This document shows, in pieces, positions 23,447 through 36,122 of a DNA stretch of 64,000 nt (its first letter is position 1; each line of letters begins with the position of its first letter). The notes under the pieces were generated by a model that was given only the letters and a program-made list of their open reading frames with translations, was not told where the DNA came from and made no database searches. The position numbers and the translations under genes are program-made. The DNA is taken from positions 14,157,088-14,221,087 of the forward strand of contig NC_069124.1 of assembly GCF_026914265.1 (NCBI RefSeq), in the 5' to 3' direction. This stretch comes from Mya arenaria (lineage: Eukaryota; Mollusca; Bivalvia; Myida; Myidae).

Positions 23447-24351
23447 TGTGACCGGACCGATAACTGTATATCGCCGTTTTATCTTCATTTCATGCGGAAC
23501 ACCTTGGTTTCTTGATTATCGGCTTGGCATGTTTTCGAGGAGACAATTTCATTGGTCGACATATATGTTACAGCGATTGTGATTGGTTCAGGCATGGTTT
23601 GATTCAGTCAGTCACGAAGTTTTGGAGCGAAAACACTGCGTTGTTAGAAACCTGTTTCTACAGAGTTGTTCGCTTTTGCATAAGGTTTTGCAGGTATGCA
23701 TTCTTGGTTTAATCTTGCAATTGATTGTATTCTCGTAGTGAACTCACTGGAATCGTTTGTTAAACGCCATTTAGTTATTCTGTCTTTATCATGTTTGTCC
23801 GGGATAAAGTGTTGTCCGAAAAGCAGTATACAAACCTCCTGTCTTAACCTAACCTTCAATAGGTTCACTACTTTTATATTCTGTACAGTAACATTCTGTT
23901 CACTTACCTTTTAGAACATAACTTAACCAGCACCGGAAGCGTGAGATGTGAGGGTTTTCAGTACCACATATTGGTAAGTTTCATGTGTCATTGTCATGTT
24001 TCTGTATATGTCTAAATGTTGGTATTTGCCATAATCGTGTATGTCATTGTATGTGACACAACCTCGTTTGTTTATCTGTTTGTCGTTTATAATGTATGCT
24101 TTGCTTGTGCTTTGCTTGTGCATTCAATTATATGTATATATGTCTCGAAATATTGTTTATAGACAATATTTGGCTGCTAGCCTATGATAGTTATAATAGC
24201 GATTATTGATATATTGAACATGCTATTTAACAGTGTTTTATATCTTTATATGTTGTTACTTACGTGTATATTATGAATTATATATTTCCAGATTACATCT
24301 CTACATTTATTGAGTCTTGTTCTTCCTATTCGTACAATACCGTACCGTTAT
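23447..24351 (+). repeat. 5' LTR
   Basis: Begins TGTGACCGGACC and ends near ACCGTTA. About 905 bases, almost identical to 32817-33721. The seen differences are at the seventh base, near 23707 and near 23886. Confidence 0.9.
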
Positions 24352-24354
24352 ATC

Positions 24355-24365
24355 TGGCGCCCAAC
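24355..24365 (+). promoter_or_regulatory. Primer-binding site, tRNA-Lys type
   Basis: TGGCGCCCAAC starts four bases after the 5' LTR. It is complementary to the 3' end of animal tRNA-Lys, as in the Lys1,2-primed retroviruses; identity to that primer stops after about 11 bases. Confidence 0.7.
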
Positions 24366-26880
24366 CTAACCGAACCTGGACAGACCCATAAGGAGAGGGT
24401 TTCGTGCTTGTAGCTGAGAAGCCTAGAGACGAAGACGTCTTTCCTACCACGGGGGAGAGCAGTGTGTGACAACTGGTGTCACAGTCAAGACTCTTGTTGC
24501 TATTACAAGTGGATCTTATGAGTTTATTCTTTGCTTGGTGTAGCACCGTGCGTGACAAGCATTGTCACAATTAAAACTCTTGTTTAAGTGAGAGATAGTG
24601 CATTTTTGCTCTCAAGGAGTAAATTTTTTGGCTCAGTGCATTACGAGCTTGTGACATAACTGGAGGACATGGATTGTTCCCAGCTGATTTAAGTAATTTT
24701 TACCTTTTAACTGAGAAAAACATTCGAAGGATCTGGACTTACCTGAAGGACGTTTGGCCATCAAGGATTCATCGCATATCAGGAGGACACATGTGAGGTT
24801 CCAGTGACCATAAACACTGTGCACAGATTAATATCAGTGCTAAATTTACAGTTATTTGTGTTTCTGACATTGTGCTAGCGGTCTTCATCATTCACTTGTG
24901 TTAGTTGTTTTCAAGTCATTCATTTCTACAGAGGGCGTGAGTACAAAGATATATATTTTTTGTATACATTAAAATTGCAGTGACTTGCTTTCCTTTATTT
25001 ATTATTTCCCTATGAGAATTAAGACATAGCTGTTACTGCCATTTTCTTGTGTACATATATCTAGAGAGCTATTATATTGATGAGAGAGATCTCACTGCAT
25101 GTTTAACAATAACATCTCTTAACAGTCTTGGTCATACAAAAAATCTATCATTTCTGATAACTTATTTCTTGGTGATTGGAAATATTCTTGATTCTCTTAT
25201 TAAACTGCTTTTTGGATACACTTTATCTAGGATTCTCATCAAATATTAAATATTTATTGTGTTTAACAAATTGTTTCAGTTGAGAGTACTTTCATTATTC
25301 TAATCTGTGTCTGATTTACAAACTATTTTGAAAGTTTGCACTGTTTTACTATTATTGATTTGGCAGTATAAACACACCTAAGGAATTTCATTCATAAAGT
25401 TCTTTGTATTGGTTTTTCCCAGTCTAGGTATTTTACATTGCGTGATTGACACACGTGGTAATATTGTCTTCCTATTGGCTATTCTGCACTGACGTATGAA
25501 TGCGTAATTAGCGGGCTGAATATTATCTGAAATTCTATTGGTTGTTTCGACTCGGAGGTTACGTGACGTCATTCGTTACTAAGCGACCTTGCCCTAATAG
25601 ATTTGACAGCGCACTATTTGACATTTTGGACGGAATTGAAAATTAATTTGACAACTCTGCTTCTGACACCGTAGTAGTTTAATATTTAGTTGTTAATTGT
25701 AGCTTATAGTTTATAAACCACCACTAGGTATCGTGTAGATAAATTTATTTAGCGACTTGTAGTTCATTAGCGATTTTATTGCAATTAAACTTAGCGTAAT
25801 TTGCGATTTGCTTACTTTCGGTTTACATTGACATTTCAGTGATAGAATTAAATCGTTTATTCTTTGGATATACAATTCATTTATTTCAGGTTTTGTGAAT
25901 TCATTACATAGCTTATTAATAGTTACAGTTATTGATTGATACTACAGATAATTTGATTTATTTTGAACGAAATAATATTTATTTATTCGACTTTGTGTAT
26001 TGAATAGAAAATAAGATAGAAATTGCATTGTATTGACATTTGACAGTTGTATTTATTGATGTAAATTTCTTGGATTATACAATAGTGCTTTATTTTCAGG
26101 TTATTTGATATTGATTTTGGTTTTGATTTGAAACACTTATATCTGCATTTGGTTGAATTTACTTTATGAAACTACTTTGATGCTTGTTGTTTACATGAAC
26201 ACATAGTTTATACAGTGAATATTTATTTAATTTTACTGTCTGAAATAATTTATTTGAGATAGTTCGTCATTACTTTGTGTCATATTTGAAATTATTTTGG
26301 TGGATAACTGGATAGTACTAAGTCGTCTTTTATAATTACTTCAATTAATTTTTGAAACTTTGTTTATTTATTTATTTATTTTTGCTCGACATTACATATT
26401 TATATTTACACATTATACTTTGATACTTTACATACAAATTATTCGAGACCGTTGGAATATTTTGATTTGGACTTCTGAAGCTGTTGTGAATTTTGTGATT
26501 GTTGATTAGGCACATTTGTACTATAGTTAGAGAACATCTACGCTGATATTGATATACATTTTTTGAATATCTTACTTGTGTATTGATATATATATATATA
26601 GTGCACTACATGTAACGTTTTTGTTGATTAGTGGAATTAAATTGTGTTATCTTGGAATATTCCTGGTATATTCGTGATGATTTAAGTTGATGACACTTGT
26701 GAATTAAGTTGTTCAGTATCCAACACTTGACACAGTGATTAGTGTGTTGTGAGTGCAAACCATTTGGCGTTTGAGTGAATTCGTTCATCATGATAGTGAT
26801 ATAAAATGCATACTAGCTGTGAATTGTGAGAGGATATAACATTTGTATTGTGGCTGAATTTGATTGAATTATTCATAGTG
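24366..26880 (+). other. 2.5-kb leader of the retrotransposon
   Basis: An AT-rich stretch between the primer-binding site and gag with no long ORF in either strand. It contains TGACGTCA (CRE-like) near 25564 and short AT repeats. It is much longer than usual Ty3/Gypsy leaders; splicing or internal initiation may be needed to reach gag. Confidence 0.6.
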
Positions 26881-28029
26881 ATGGCAACTCAAAGTGATAA
26901 AGCACTCCCTAAAGCGGAAGATGAGGAGACTAAACATAATGAGGCTTATGGAGGCGGACTCACTCATGAAGAACTTCAGATGGTTCAGTTCCTTCGGAGT
27001 ATGAAATTAACAGCAGACATAACTGATCCTCATAAAGCGACAAAATTGATAGAGGCTATAGGTGGCTGTAAAGATGAACCAGTTCAAATTAAGAAAGCAG
27101 AAACTTTACCATCCACTTCCTATCCGAAGTTCAGCATCTTTTATGGTGAAGATGGAAAAGGAGAGGCTACATGGGACAGTTTCAAGTATGAAATAGAATG
27201 TGTGTTGAATGCCAGAAGCTACACTGATGATCAGATCATGTTTGGTATTCGGCGTTCAGCCAAAGGAGCAGCTGCTGACAAGATAAGGAGACTAGGCCAA
27301 GGAGTAACAGTAATGAAGGTTTTGGAGAAATTGGATAGCTCCTATGGGATCGTAGATACTAGAGAGAGTATTATGAAGAGATTTTATACGTGCGATCAAA
27401 AAGCTGCCGAGTCAGTAGAAGGATATGCATCCAGACTAGAGGATTTATTTGACAAGGCAGTTGAACTTGGTGGATTCAGAACATCAGATACACAAGTACT
27501 GAAAGAGGTGTTGCATTCTGGACTCAGGAAAGATCTTAAACAAATGTCCACATATCAGTGTGATAAGATTAAAGGATATGATCAATTTAGAAGAGAATTG
27601 AGGAAGATTGAAGCTGATATGAAAAGTTCTAGCCCGGAGAGAAAACCTTGCAGACCTGTGGTGAAAGAAGAAGACAGTGAGACAGTCAAGCTCTTAAGAC
27701 AGCTAACAGAAAGAATGGATCGAATAGAAAAGGGACAGCGTCAACAACAACAGGGACAACAACAACCTCATCAGACACACCAGCAACCACAACATCAAGA
27801 TTATGTACCGAGAGGGAGCTACAGGGGAAGATGGCGTGGGGGACAAGGTCGAGGAATGAGAGGGCGTGGCTACAGAGAGATGGACCCTGGATTCGCCAGT
27901 GAACGAACTTGTTTCATCTGCAATAGGAAAGGCCACATGCAGCGTGATTGCCCCACAATACTAGCGCAGTTCGTTTGTTCTGTATGCAAAGACAAGGGAC
28001 ACCTGAAGAAGGACTGCCCAAACTTATAA
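26881..28029 (+). CDS. gag: Gag polyprotein
   Basis: The open frame gives 382 residues from ATG at 26881 (MATQSDK). An upstream in-frame ATG at 26848 gives 11 more residues but starts with a less likely hydrophobic stretch. The centre is capsid-like, followed by a Gln-rich and then Arg/Gly-rich region. The end has two CCHC zinc knuckles (CFICNRKGHMQRDC and CSVCKDKGHLKKDC) that should bind element RNA. The frame appears intact. A slippery heptamer overlaps its last sense codons. Confidence 0.88.
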   Translation: MATQSDKALPKAEDEETKHNEAYGGGLTHEELQMVQFLRSMKLTADITDPHKATKLIEAIGGCKDEPVQIKKAETLPSTSYPKFSIFYGEDGKGEATWDSFKYEIECVLNARSYTDDQIMFGIRRSAKGAAADKIRRLGQGVTVMKVLEKLDSSYGIVDTRESIMKRFYTCDQKAAESVEGYASRLEDLFDKAVELGGFRTSDTQVLKEVLHSGLRKDLKQMSTYQCDKIKGYDQFRRELRKIEADMKSSSPERKPCRPVVKEEDSETVKLLRQLTERMDRIEKGQRQQQQGQQQPHQTHQQPQHQDYVPRGSYRGRWRGGQGRGMRGRGYREMDPGFASERTCFICNRKGHMQRDCPTILAQFVCSVCKDKGHLKKDCPNL

Positions 28030-28060
28030 GTGCCCGAGTAGGGGGATCGAACCCGAGCAC
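28017..28060 (+). promoter_or_regulatory. Probable -1 ribosomal frameshift signal between gag and pol
   Basis: CCCAAAC at 28017-28023 fits X XXY YYZ in the gag frame (C CCA AAC), two codons before the gag stop. A six-base spacer follows. Then GTGC (28030-28033) can pair with GCAC (28057-28060), with an inner GGG/CCC stem around 28043-28054. The pol frame is -1 relative to gag, as required. Confidence 0.65.
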
Positions 28061-31000
28061 GTTGTTGTCTGATCCCAAGCTTATTGGAAATACAAATGAA
28101 GTAAATATCACCATAGCTAACCAACCAACCACTGCATTACTGGATACTGGGAGTGTTGTTAGTATTATATCAGAGTCTTTTTACAATGATCATCTTTCTT
28201 TTACTAAAATTCAACCAGTCGGTGACATTTTAAATATTGAATGTGCGGATGGAGAGAATCTTCCATACAAGGGATACATTGAAACTGAAATTACAACTGA
28301 TGATGGACTCCCTAATTCTACACCACTTCCGTGCTTGCTACTTGTTACACCTGATACAAAATATTCAGCCAAAACACCAGTCATTTTAGGAACAAACATA
28401 CTTCAAGAATTTATGAAAGATTGTTCAAATCAACATGGTGAAAGATTTTTACAAACTGCTTCATTACATGCACCATGGTACCTCAGCTTTCGAACAATTA
28501 CGTTAAGAGAAAGAGAACTAAAACGAAGTAAGAACCGTATAGCTATTGTAAAATGTGCCGCAACTCAGAAGATTGTCTTAAATCCAAACCAGAACATTGA
28601 TGCAATCGGGTACACGGATCATGAGTTGAATTATCTTCCAACAACTGCAATCCTACAAGAATGTGATGATTGTACGGCACCATCTTTAGATGTAACACCT
28701 ACAGTTATACAGTTTACTGGAGAGAAGAGAAAGGAAGTTAGAGTTACCTTGTCGAATATAACAACAAATCCTGTCGTCATCCAGCCTCATGCAATACTTT
28801 GTGAGATTCAGCCAGTTACGGTTGCAGAAGATGTATTTGATAAAATACATGAAGATAGATCACCTATATTGGATAACTTGAACATTGATGAAGCAAACAT
28901 TTTAGATCAAGATCAAAAACAGGAATTAATTGAATTATTAGATAAACATAAGGACATTTTTTCAACTGGAGATACTGATATTGGCATTTGTAACAGAATA
29001 AAACATAGGATTGATTTGTTAACAGACATTCCATTTAAGCAGAGACACCGCCGCATTCCACCATCTATGATTGAAGAGGTGCGGAACCATATTGAGCAGC
29101 TGTTAGCAGCCGGTGTCATACGACCATCGAAATCTCCATACACATCGAATGTGGTTCTTGTCCGTAAGAAGAACGGGAAGTTACGTCTTTGTGTTGACTA
29201 CAGACAGCTCAACAGTATTACAATCAAAGACTCATATGCTCTACCAAGAATGGAAGAAATCTTTGATTGTCTTCATGGAGCTAAGTTCTTTACCACAATG
29301 GACATGAAGTCAGGCTACCACCAGATTGAAGTGGAGGAGTCCCATAAGGAGCGCACCGCATTTACTGTTGGTAATATGGGCTTCTATGAGTACCACAAGA
29401 TGCCATTTGATTTAACAAATAGCCCAGCTACCTACCAAAGAATAATGCAGGAGATACTAGGAGACTTGAACATGCGCATTTGTTTAATTTACTTGGACGA
29501 CGTGATAATCTTCAGCGACTCCTATGAGCAACACTTGGAGCGGTTAGACATTATTCTCACCAAACTACATGAAGCAAGAATGAAATTAGCTCCTGAGAAA
29601 TGTCATTTTTTTAAGCCCAGTGTCAATTTTCTAGGCCATATTGTTAGTGGTAATGGAGTAGAAACAGATCCTGCCAAGATAGAGAAAGTTAAAGGTTGGC
29701 CAACCCATCTAATTCTGATGAATTGCGCTCGTTTATAGCTTTCGCTGGTTACTATCGTCGTTTTATAAAACATTTCAGCGACATAGTTCGGCCATTAAAT
29801 GAGCTTCTACCTCCAACTACTACTAAGAAGGGGTCAAAGGCAACAAAACCCGAGTGGAAGTGGACAGACAAGGAACAGGCTGTGTTCGACCATTTGAAGG
29901 AATTGCTATCTTCTCCACCAATACTGGCTTACCCGAATTTTAACATGCCATTCGAACTTCACACAGATGCGTCTGGAAAAGCATTAGGTGCAGTGCTGTA
30001 CCAAGTGCAAGATGGCCAAAAACGGGTAATTTCCTATGCCAGTAGGTCCTTAAACAAATCCGAACGGAACTATAGCGCCTTCAAATTGGAATTCTTGGCT
30101 CTTAAGTGGGCGGTGACTGAGAAGTTTAGTGACTACCTCGCCACGTTCCACTTCACTGTCTTGACAGATAATAACCCTCTTACTTATGTGTTAACTACTG
30201 CCAAGCTTGATGCAACTGGCCAACGATGGGCCTCTGCTCTAGGAGAGTATTCATTTGACATCAAGTATAGAGCTGGTTTGAAGAACCAAGATGCAGATGG
30301 AATGAGCCGATATCCTTATGAGAACATCACAGATACAGACAACACAGAAAGAGTAAAGATCAGTGATCCAACTGTAAAGGCTATATGCAATTTGATTTCA
30401 GTACCTTTTGTTGACACTCTTCCAATGAGCATGAATATTCTAGAGGCAACTGAAGACCTTGGCCAACCACTTGCACAGAAAGACATGCGTGAAATCAGAA
30501 GAGCCCAACGGAGTGATCCTCTCATTGAAAAATGGAGAATTGCTGTTATTGACAAGAGGTTGCCAAGAAAGCTTCTACATGGGAACGATCTGAATATGAA
30601 GAAACAGTTCAAGAACTTGAGCATCAAAAGAGGGATCCTGTTCAGAAATGTTCATGACAACGGTGACAATGACATTGAACAACTTGTGATTCCTGAGTCA
30701 TTCAGACATGAGATACTGACGGGCATTCATGATCTTTCTGGTCATCCAGGGCAAGAAAGAACAATGCGTCTGTTAAGGGAGAGGTTCTACTGGCCTGGAA
30801 TGACATCAGATGTGAAAGACTGGATAAGTAAGTGCGATAGATGTATTGGAAGGCAGGGGAAGATTGACCGTGCACCGCTCGTGAATGTTAATACATCATA
30901 TCCACTTGAACTTCTCTGTATTGACTACCTTTCTCTAGAGCCATGCAAGGGTAACATCAGCAACATTCTGATAGTCACTGATCATTATACCAAGTTTGCC

Positions 31001-32411
31001 AAAGCTATCCCTACCAGAAACCAAACCGCCAAGACTACAGCAGAAGCACTCTACAATGAGTTCTTGGTCAATTTCGGGATTCCTACGAGGCTACATTCGG
31101 ACCAGGGAGCCAACTTCGAAAGCCAGATTATTTCGGAACTGTGCCGCATTACAGGTATGAAGAAAAGCCATACCACACCTTACCACCCACAAGGAAATGC
31201 AGGGCCAGAGCGATTTAATCGAACACTTCTTGGAAAGCTTGGAACTCTCGAAGAAGATCAAAAGGCTGATTGGAAACGATACATCAGTAGTCTAGTGTAT
31301 GCCTATAATTGTACACCGCATGAAGCAACCCGAGTGTCCCCATTTGAGTTGCTCTTCGGAAGAAGGCCTATGTTACCAATCGATGTAATGTTTGAGCAGG
31401 CAAGAGAAGAGCCGGTCAGTAAAACTACAGATGAATACATGGAAGATCTCCAAGAAAGGATCGTGAAGGCACACGAGATTGTGAACCATCATACACAAAG
31501 GTCGAAAATGAAACAAAAGAAATACTACGACCGCAAGACAAAACCTGTTAGGATTAATGTTGGGGACAGAGTACTTGTAAAGAAGATGGCTTTTGATGGT
31601 AAGCATAAAATCGCCGACCGGTTCGAAGAAACCTTACACAGTACTTGACCAACCAAGAAGGGACATTCCGGTTTTTAAGGTAAGAGCTGAGGGCTCTGAG
31701 CGTGAAAGGACACTTCATCGGAATCATTTACTCTTGATTGAGCATCATGAGAATGACGATGTGTTGGGTGAAGTTGTTGCAGAACAGAAAGATAAAGTAA
31801 GGGATGCATCCGAAAGGAAAGAACTAGTGAGTGAATTCACTGAAGGTGATAGTGAGACTGACGAAGAAGGTGATGGCTATACAGGACCTGTATGCCACCA
31901 TGGGGACGCCCATGAACCAGACAGTAACGTCAGCCATGAGAATGACAGCTTAGCTACGGGTAGAGACGAAGCTGTAGATGATGTAAGTATCATTAGTGAG
32001 GTTGAGGATGTTAATGTTGACACTCTATTTTCAGATGATACGCATACAAGCGGAATAGAAGTCCCGGAAGATCCAGTTACACAATCAAAAGATCCAGAAG
32101 AAGTGATCCATACAGATAATTCTGCAGAGGTGCTACCGACAGTAGACGAACCCGAAGACCAGTTAGCTGCCGAAGCTATTGGAGATGCTGTAGGTTCACC
32201 TGTTGTAGACAGACTAAGACCAGTACCTCAACCACGACGTTCAGAACGGATCCGCAAACCACCTACAAGATTTGACGAGTTCCACATGTATAGCAACCAA
32301 CCAGTGGACCGCAGATTGCAGGCATTGGACACACTTATGCAGTCTGGCATTCTGAAAGATGTGGATAGTGAGATAGCGTATCAACTAATAGGTGCAATTA
32401 TGAATAAATAA
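28030..32411 (+). pseudogene. pol: Pol polyprotein (protease, RT, RNase H, integrase), two single-base breaks
   Basis: In order: aspartic protease with LLDTGS at about 28137-28154; reverse transcriptase with the YLDD box at about 29490-29501; RNase H with TDAS near 29967 and TDN near 30166; integrase with an HHCC zinc finger at about 30727-30845 and catalytic Asp-Asp-Glu near 30918, 31097 and 31208. The reading frame moves by one base near 29700-29715 (after RT) and again near 31625-31640 (in the integrase C-terminal region), both beside short homopolymers. A further 250 or so residues are acidic, then basic (PRRSERIRKPPTRF), to TAA at 32411. As written it cannot make a full polyprotein. With such young LTRs the breaks may be recent or sequencing errors. 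Confidence 0.88.
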
Positions 32412-32816
32412 GTTGCAATGCTGCACTTTTTATTGTTTTAGTTTGATCTGTGTAATCATTGATTTTTTTTATGCATTTTAATAGTGTTTTGTTAAAACTA
32501 TGTGGGCATAGTTTTTGTCACAGGGGGAGGAACTAGGACTGTTTTAAATTTTTGATTTTTTGGAAAAGCATTTTTTTTTTTTTTCACAAATCGCTAATAA
32601 ATTGCTTGTGTATGTAGTTAAGAAACTTAAGTAGTCACATGTTAGAGAAAGCTATGTACTGTCGAAAGTTTATGTAGAATTACATGTATACTATACATAT
32701 AAGTATACGTCAGTATAAGCAGATTGTCAGACCAGATACTGGACTACTTTTTTTTTGTTTTTGTTTGTTTTTACGTGACGTAATGACGGGACGTCATTTC
32801 ACATAGCGGGGGAGTA
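32412..32816 (+). other. 3' untranslated region and polypurine tract
   Basis: Holds a T run near 32569-32584, CRE-like TGACGTAA and GACGTCAT near 32776-32799, and a purine tract, AGCGGGGGAG, at about 32805-32814, just before the 3' LTR. No env-like ORF. Confidence 0.65.
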
Positions 32817-33721
32817 TGTGACCTGACCGATAACTGTATATCGCCGTTTTATCTTCATTTCATGCGGAACACCTTGGTTTCTTGATTATCGGCTTGGCAT
32901 GTTTTCGAGGAGACAATTTCATTGGTCGACATATATGTTACAGCGATTGTGATTGGTTCAGGCATGGTTTGATTCAGTCAGTCACGAAGTTTTGGAGCGA
33001 AAACACTGCGTTGTTAGAAACCTGTTTCTACAGAGTTGTTCGCTTTTGCATAAGGTTTTGCAGGTATGCATTCATGGTTTAATCTTGCAATTGATTGTAT
33101 TCTCGTAGTGAACTCACTGGAATCGTTTGTTAAACGCCATTTAGTTATTCTGTCTTTATCATGTTTGTCCGGGATAAAGTGTTGTCCGAAAAGCAGTATA
33201 CAAACCTCCTGTCTTAACCTAACCTTCAATAGGTTCACTACTTTTATATTCTGTACACTAAACATTCTGTTCACTTACCTTTTAGAACATAACTTAACCA
33301 GCACCGGAAGCGTGAGATGTGAGGGTTTTCAGTACCACATATTGGTAAGTTTCATGTGTCATTGTCATGTTTCTGTATATGTCTAAATGTTGGTATTTGC
33401 CATAATCGTGTATGTCATTGTATGTGACACAACCTCGTTTGTTTATCTGTTTGTCGTTTATAATGTATGCTTTGCTTGTGCTTTGCTTGTGCATTCAATT
33501 ATATGTATATATGTCTCGAAATATTGTTTATAGACAATATTTGGCTGCTAGCCTATGATAGTTATAATAGCGATTATTGATATATTGAACATGCTATTTA
33601 ACAGTGTTTTATATCTTTATATGTTGTTACTTACGTGTATATTATGAATTATATATTTCCAGATTACATCTCTACATTTATTGAGTCTTGTTCTTCCTAT
33701 TCGTACAATACCGTACCGTTA
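32817..33721 (+). repeat. 3' LTR
   Basis: Begins TGTGACCTGACC. Matches the 5' LTR over its whole length apart from about four positions. Confidence 0.9.
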
Positions 33722-33727
33722 TAATAA

Positions 33728-34224
33728 TACAAATTTAAATGGACCTTAGACTACTTTTTATAAATGCGCGTGTTTTTTTAATTACTAATATTGTTAATGG
33801 TCTACCCTAAAATAAAAACAATACAAATCAAGTCAAATAAAGACAAACAAACAGACCTTTAGTCCAGAAACAGGTAGGTTATGTAGGCCTTTTTATTAGG
33901 CTTATAATTGGAGAATGGCGTTAAAGTTATCTTCAATTTAAAGCTTTAAAGGTTTTTAAACTACAAATTTAAACACACACTAAAAAAAAAATTTTTTTTT
34001 TCATAAATATTTTTTGTTACAAACGGACAATAAACGTGCGGGTCGGCGCCTTTTTTGTAGGTACTGTCGGGATACCCAAACTAAAAGTATTTTTATGCCT
34101 TAGTGAAACAAATATTTTACAAATTTCAGACAAACCTATTGCAATGTGTCCGCAATATTAGACTTATTTAGGTCAAATCAGGCACACTAGGCCGATGTTG
34201 CTTTACTGGTCAACATTAAGATGT
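33728..34224. other. Non-coding stretch between retrotransposon and foldback element
   Basis: AT-rich, with A and T runs near 33982-34000. No gene or repeat family recognised. Confidence 0.5.
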
Positions 34225-36122
34225 AAGTGACGTCACACACTTAGAGTGACGTAGTAACGTGCCAACGGCATCATTCTCGTTGACTACAGTGGATACGATG
34301 TTTTATTTTCGCGCGCTGATGAAATGTACGGTCTGTATTTTCGCTTCTTAGCTAATTGTATGTTCTATTACGACGTCAAAAATGATTTATAACTGTACAT
34401 GGTTATTGCGAGAGAGTACATCGAAAATGACTAATAAACAACTACGAAAAAAACAGTTGTAAGAGTGATTAAATTTAAATATCATACAAAAGGGCAATCA
34501 CTGAAGACATGTCGAATACAAATTGAACTTCAACAAAACTCTGTATACATGTTTTCATTCGTTATCACCAAAGTCTCAGAAAGCCACAACAACTGAATCG
34601 CAACAACGCTCAATGTTCATGTACTTTACATGATGTCTTTACCAAAAGCATTGGGCAAACAAATTAAAGACTGTCGAATACATGTAACGCATAATAACTC
34701 ATTCCCGTACAACAGAGTGATGATTAGTGATGCAACCCTGATGAATGTTAGTAACTGTATCCACGCTATGAAAATTCAGTCTACCAACGCTTGTTAGGAT
34801 TATTGTCTTTATTTGCAGGAACTAAGTTTTAAATTGTTTTAATACATGACATTATTATTAAATTCATATTATTATGAGAACATGGCCCTTTTTTAATAAG
34901 TTATCTTAGAAGTAAATTATACGTTGCTTAACAGATAAAAAATTAGCTGTGCCTAGAATTTCACGATCTAAAGTCCTACTTTAGTTGTTAAAACGCAAAA
35001 AATAAAACATCTACAAGAGGGCAGCCACCAGAGAAATTGCGTTTTCTTCGTACTTGAGCCATTGAATTGACCCACTGACTCCAGGAATGCCAATTAAGTG
35101 TGACCAGACACTAATAAATGATGGACTTGCTTACAACACCTATAACGAAAACGAACACGGAGAAGTCACATCATATGATGACTATCGCATCACATCGTTT
35201 TCGGGTGTACTTTTGTATTGAAACACGTATAATACTTGTAAACGCACTGGAAAATGCACTTGAGTTTGAGAACACATTTGCTGCTCCTGCAGTGCCCCGT
35301 TTCAATAAAGTAGGACTTAAGATAGTGACATTCTAGGCACAGCTCATTTTCTATCAGTTACGCAACGTATGATTTACAACTAAGATATCTTATTGAAAAA
35401 GGAACCTGTATTCTCAATTGATATTCTAAATGTAATAATTATATCATATACTATTTTTTAGTTCCTGCAAATAAAGACAACAATCCTAACTAGAATTGGT
35501 AGAATAAATTTTCATAGCGCGGATACAGTTAATATCATTCTCATTCATCAGGGTTGCATCACTCATCATCACTCTGGTGTACGAAAATGAGTTATAATGC
35601 GTTACATGTATTCGTCACTCTTTATTTGTTTGACCAATGCTTTTGGGGAAGACATCATGTAAAGTACATGAGCATTGAACGATTTTGTGATTCAGTTGTT
35701 GTGGCTTTCTGAGACTTTGGTGATTATGAATAAAAATAAGTATACAGAGATTTGTTGAAATTCAGTTTGAATTCGACATGTTTTCAGTGACTCCTCTTTT
35801 TGTACAGATGATATTTAAATTTTATCACTCTCACAAGTGTTTTTTTTCGTAGTTGTTTATTAGGCGTTTCAGTTTTCTATGCGTTCTGATGTACTCTCTC
35901 GCAACAACCATGTACAGTTATAAACAATTGACTGATGTGTATTCTTGTGGACGTCGTAATAGTACATACAATTAGCTTAGAAGCGAAAAACACAGACCGC
36001 ACATTTCATCAGCGCGCGAAATAAAACACCCGAAAATAAAACACCGTATCTACTGTAGTAAACGGGTATGATGCCGTCAGCACATTACTACATCACTTTT
36101 AGTATGTGTCGTCACTGACAAC
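34225..36122. mobile_element. Large foldback element, arms of about 0.75-0.8 kb
   Basis: The sequence from about 34225 to 34985 reappears as an imperfect reverse complement from about 35308 to 36122. Landmarks include GCGCGCTGATGAAATGT/CATTTCATCAGCGCGC and CTTTATTTGCAGGAACTAA/TTAGTTCCTGCAAATAAAG. The centre, about 34986-35307, is single-copy here and holds no convincing gene. The arms diverge by scattered substitutions and small indels, so it is older than the element at 20787. Confidence 0.75.

Larger units (their letters stand above)
23447..33721 (+). mobile_element. Ty3/Gypsy-type LTR retrotransposon, about 10.3 kb
   Basis: The order is LTR, primer-binding site, unusually long leader, gag, protease-RT-RNase H-integrase, C-terminal extension, polypurine tract, LTR. 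The order RT, RNase H, integrase defines Ty3/Gypsy. The two LTRs differ by only about three substitutions and one indel by eye. The bases AATAA (23442-23446 and 33723-33727) fit a 5-bp target duplication, although flanking TA repetition blurs the LTR end by a base or two. There is no env-like gene. The pol frame has two single-nucleotide breaks. The element lies among EGF exons of genes on the other strand. Confidence 0.93.

Noticed and set aside
27703..28132. Minus-strand ORFs across gag
   Set aside because: Shadows of the gag frame; no independent signals.
32412..32816. Search for an env gene in the retrotransposon
   Set aside because: No ORF with signal peptide or membrane segment lies between pol and the 3' LTR.
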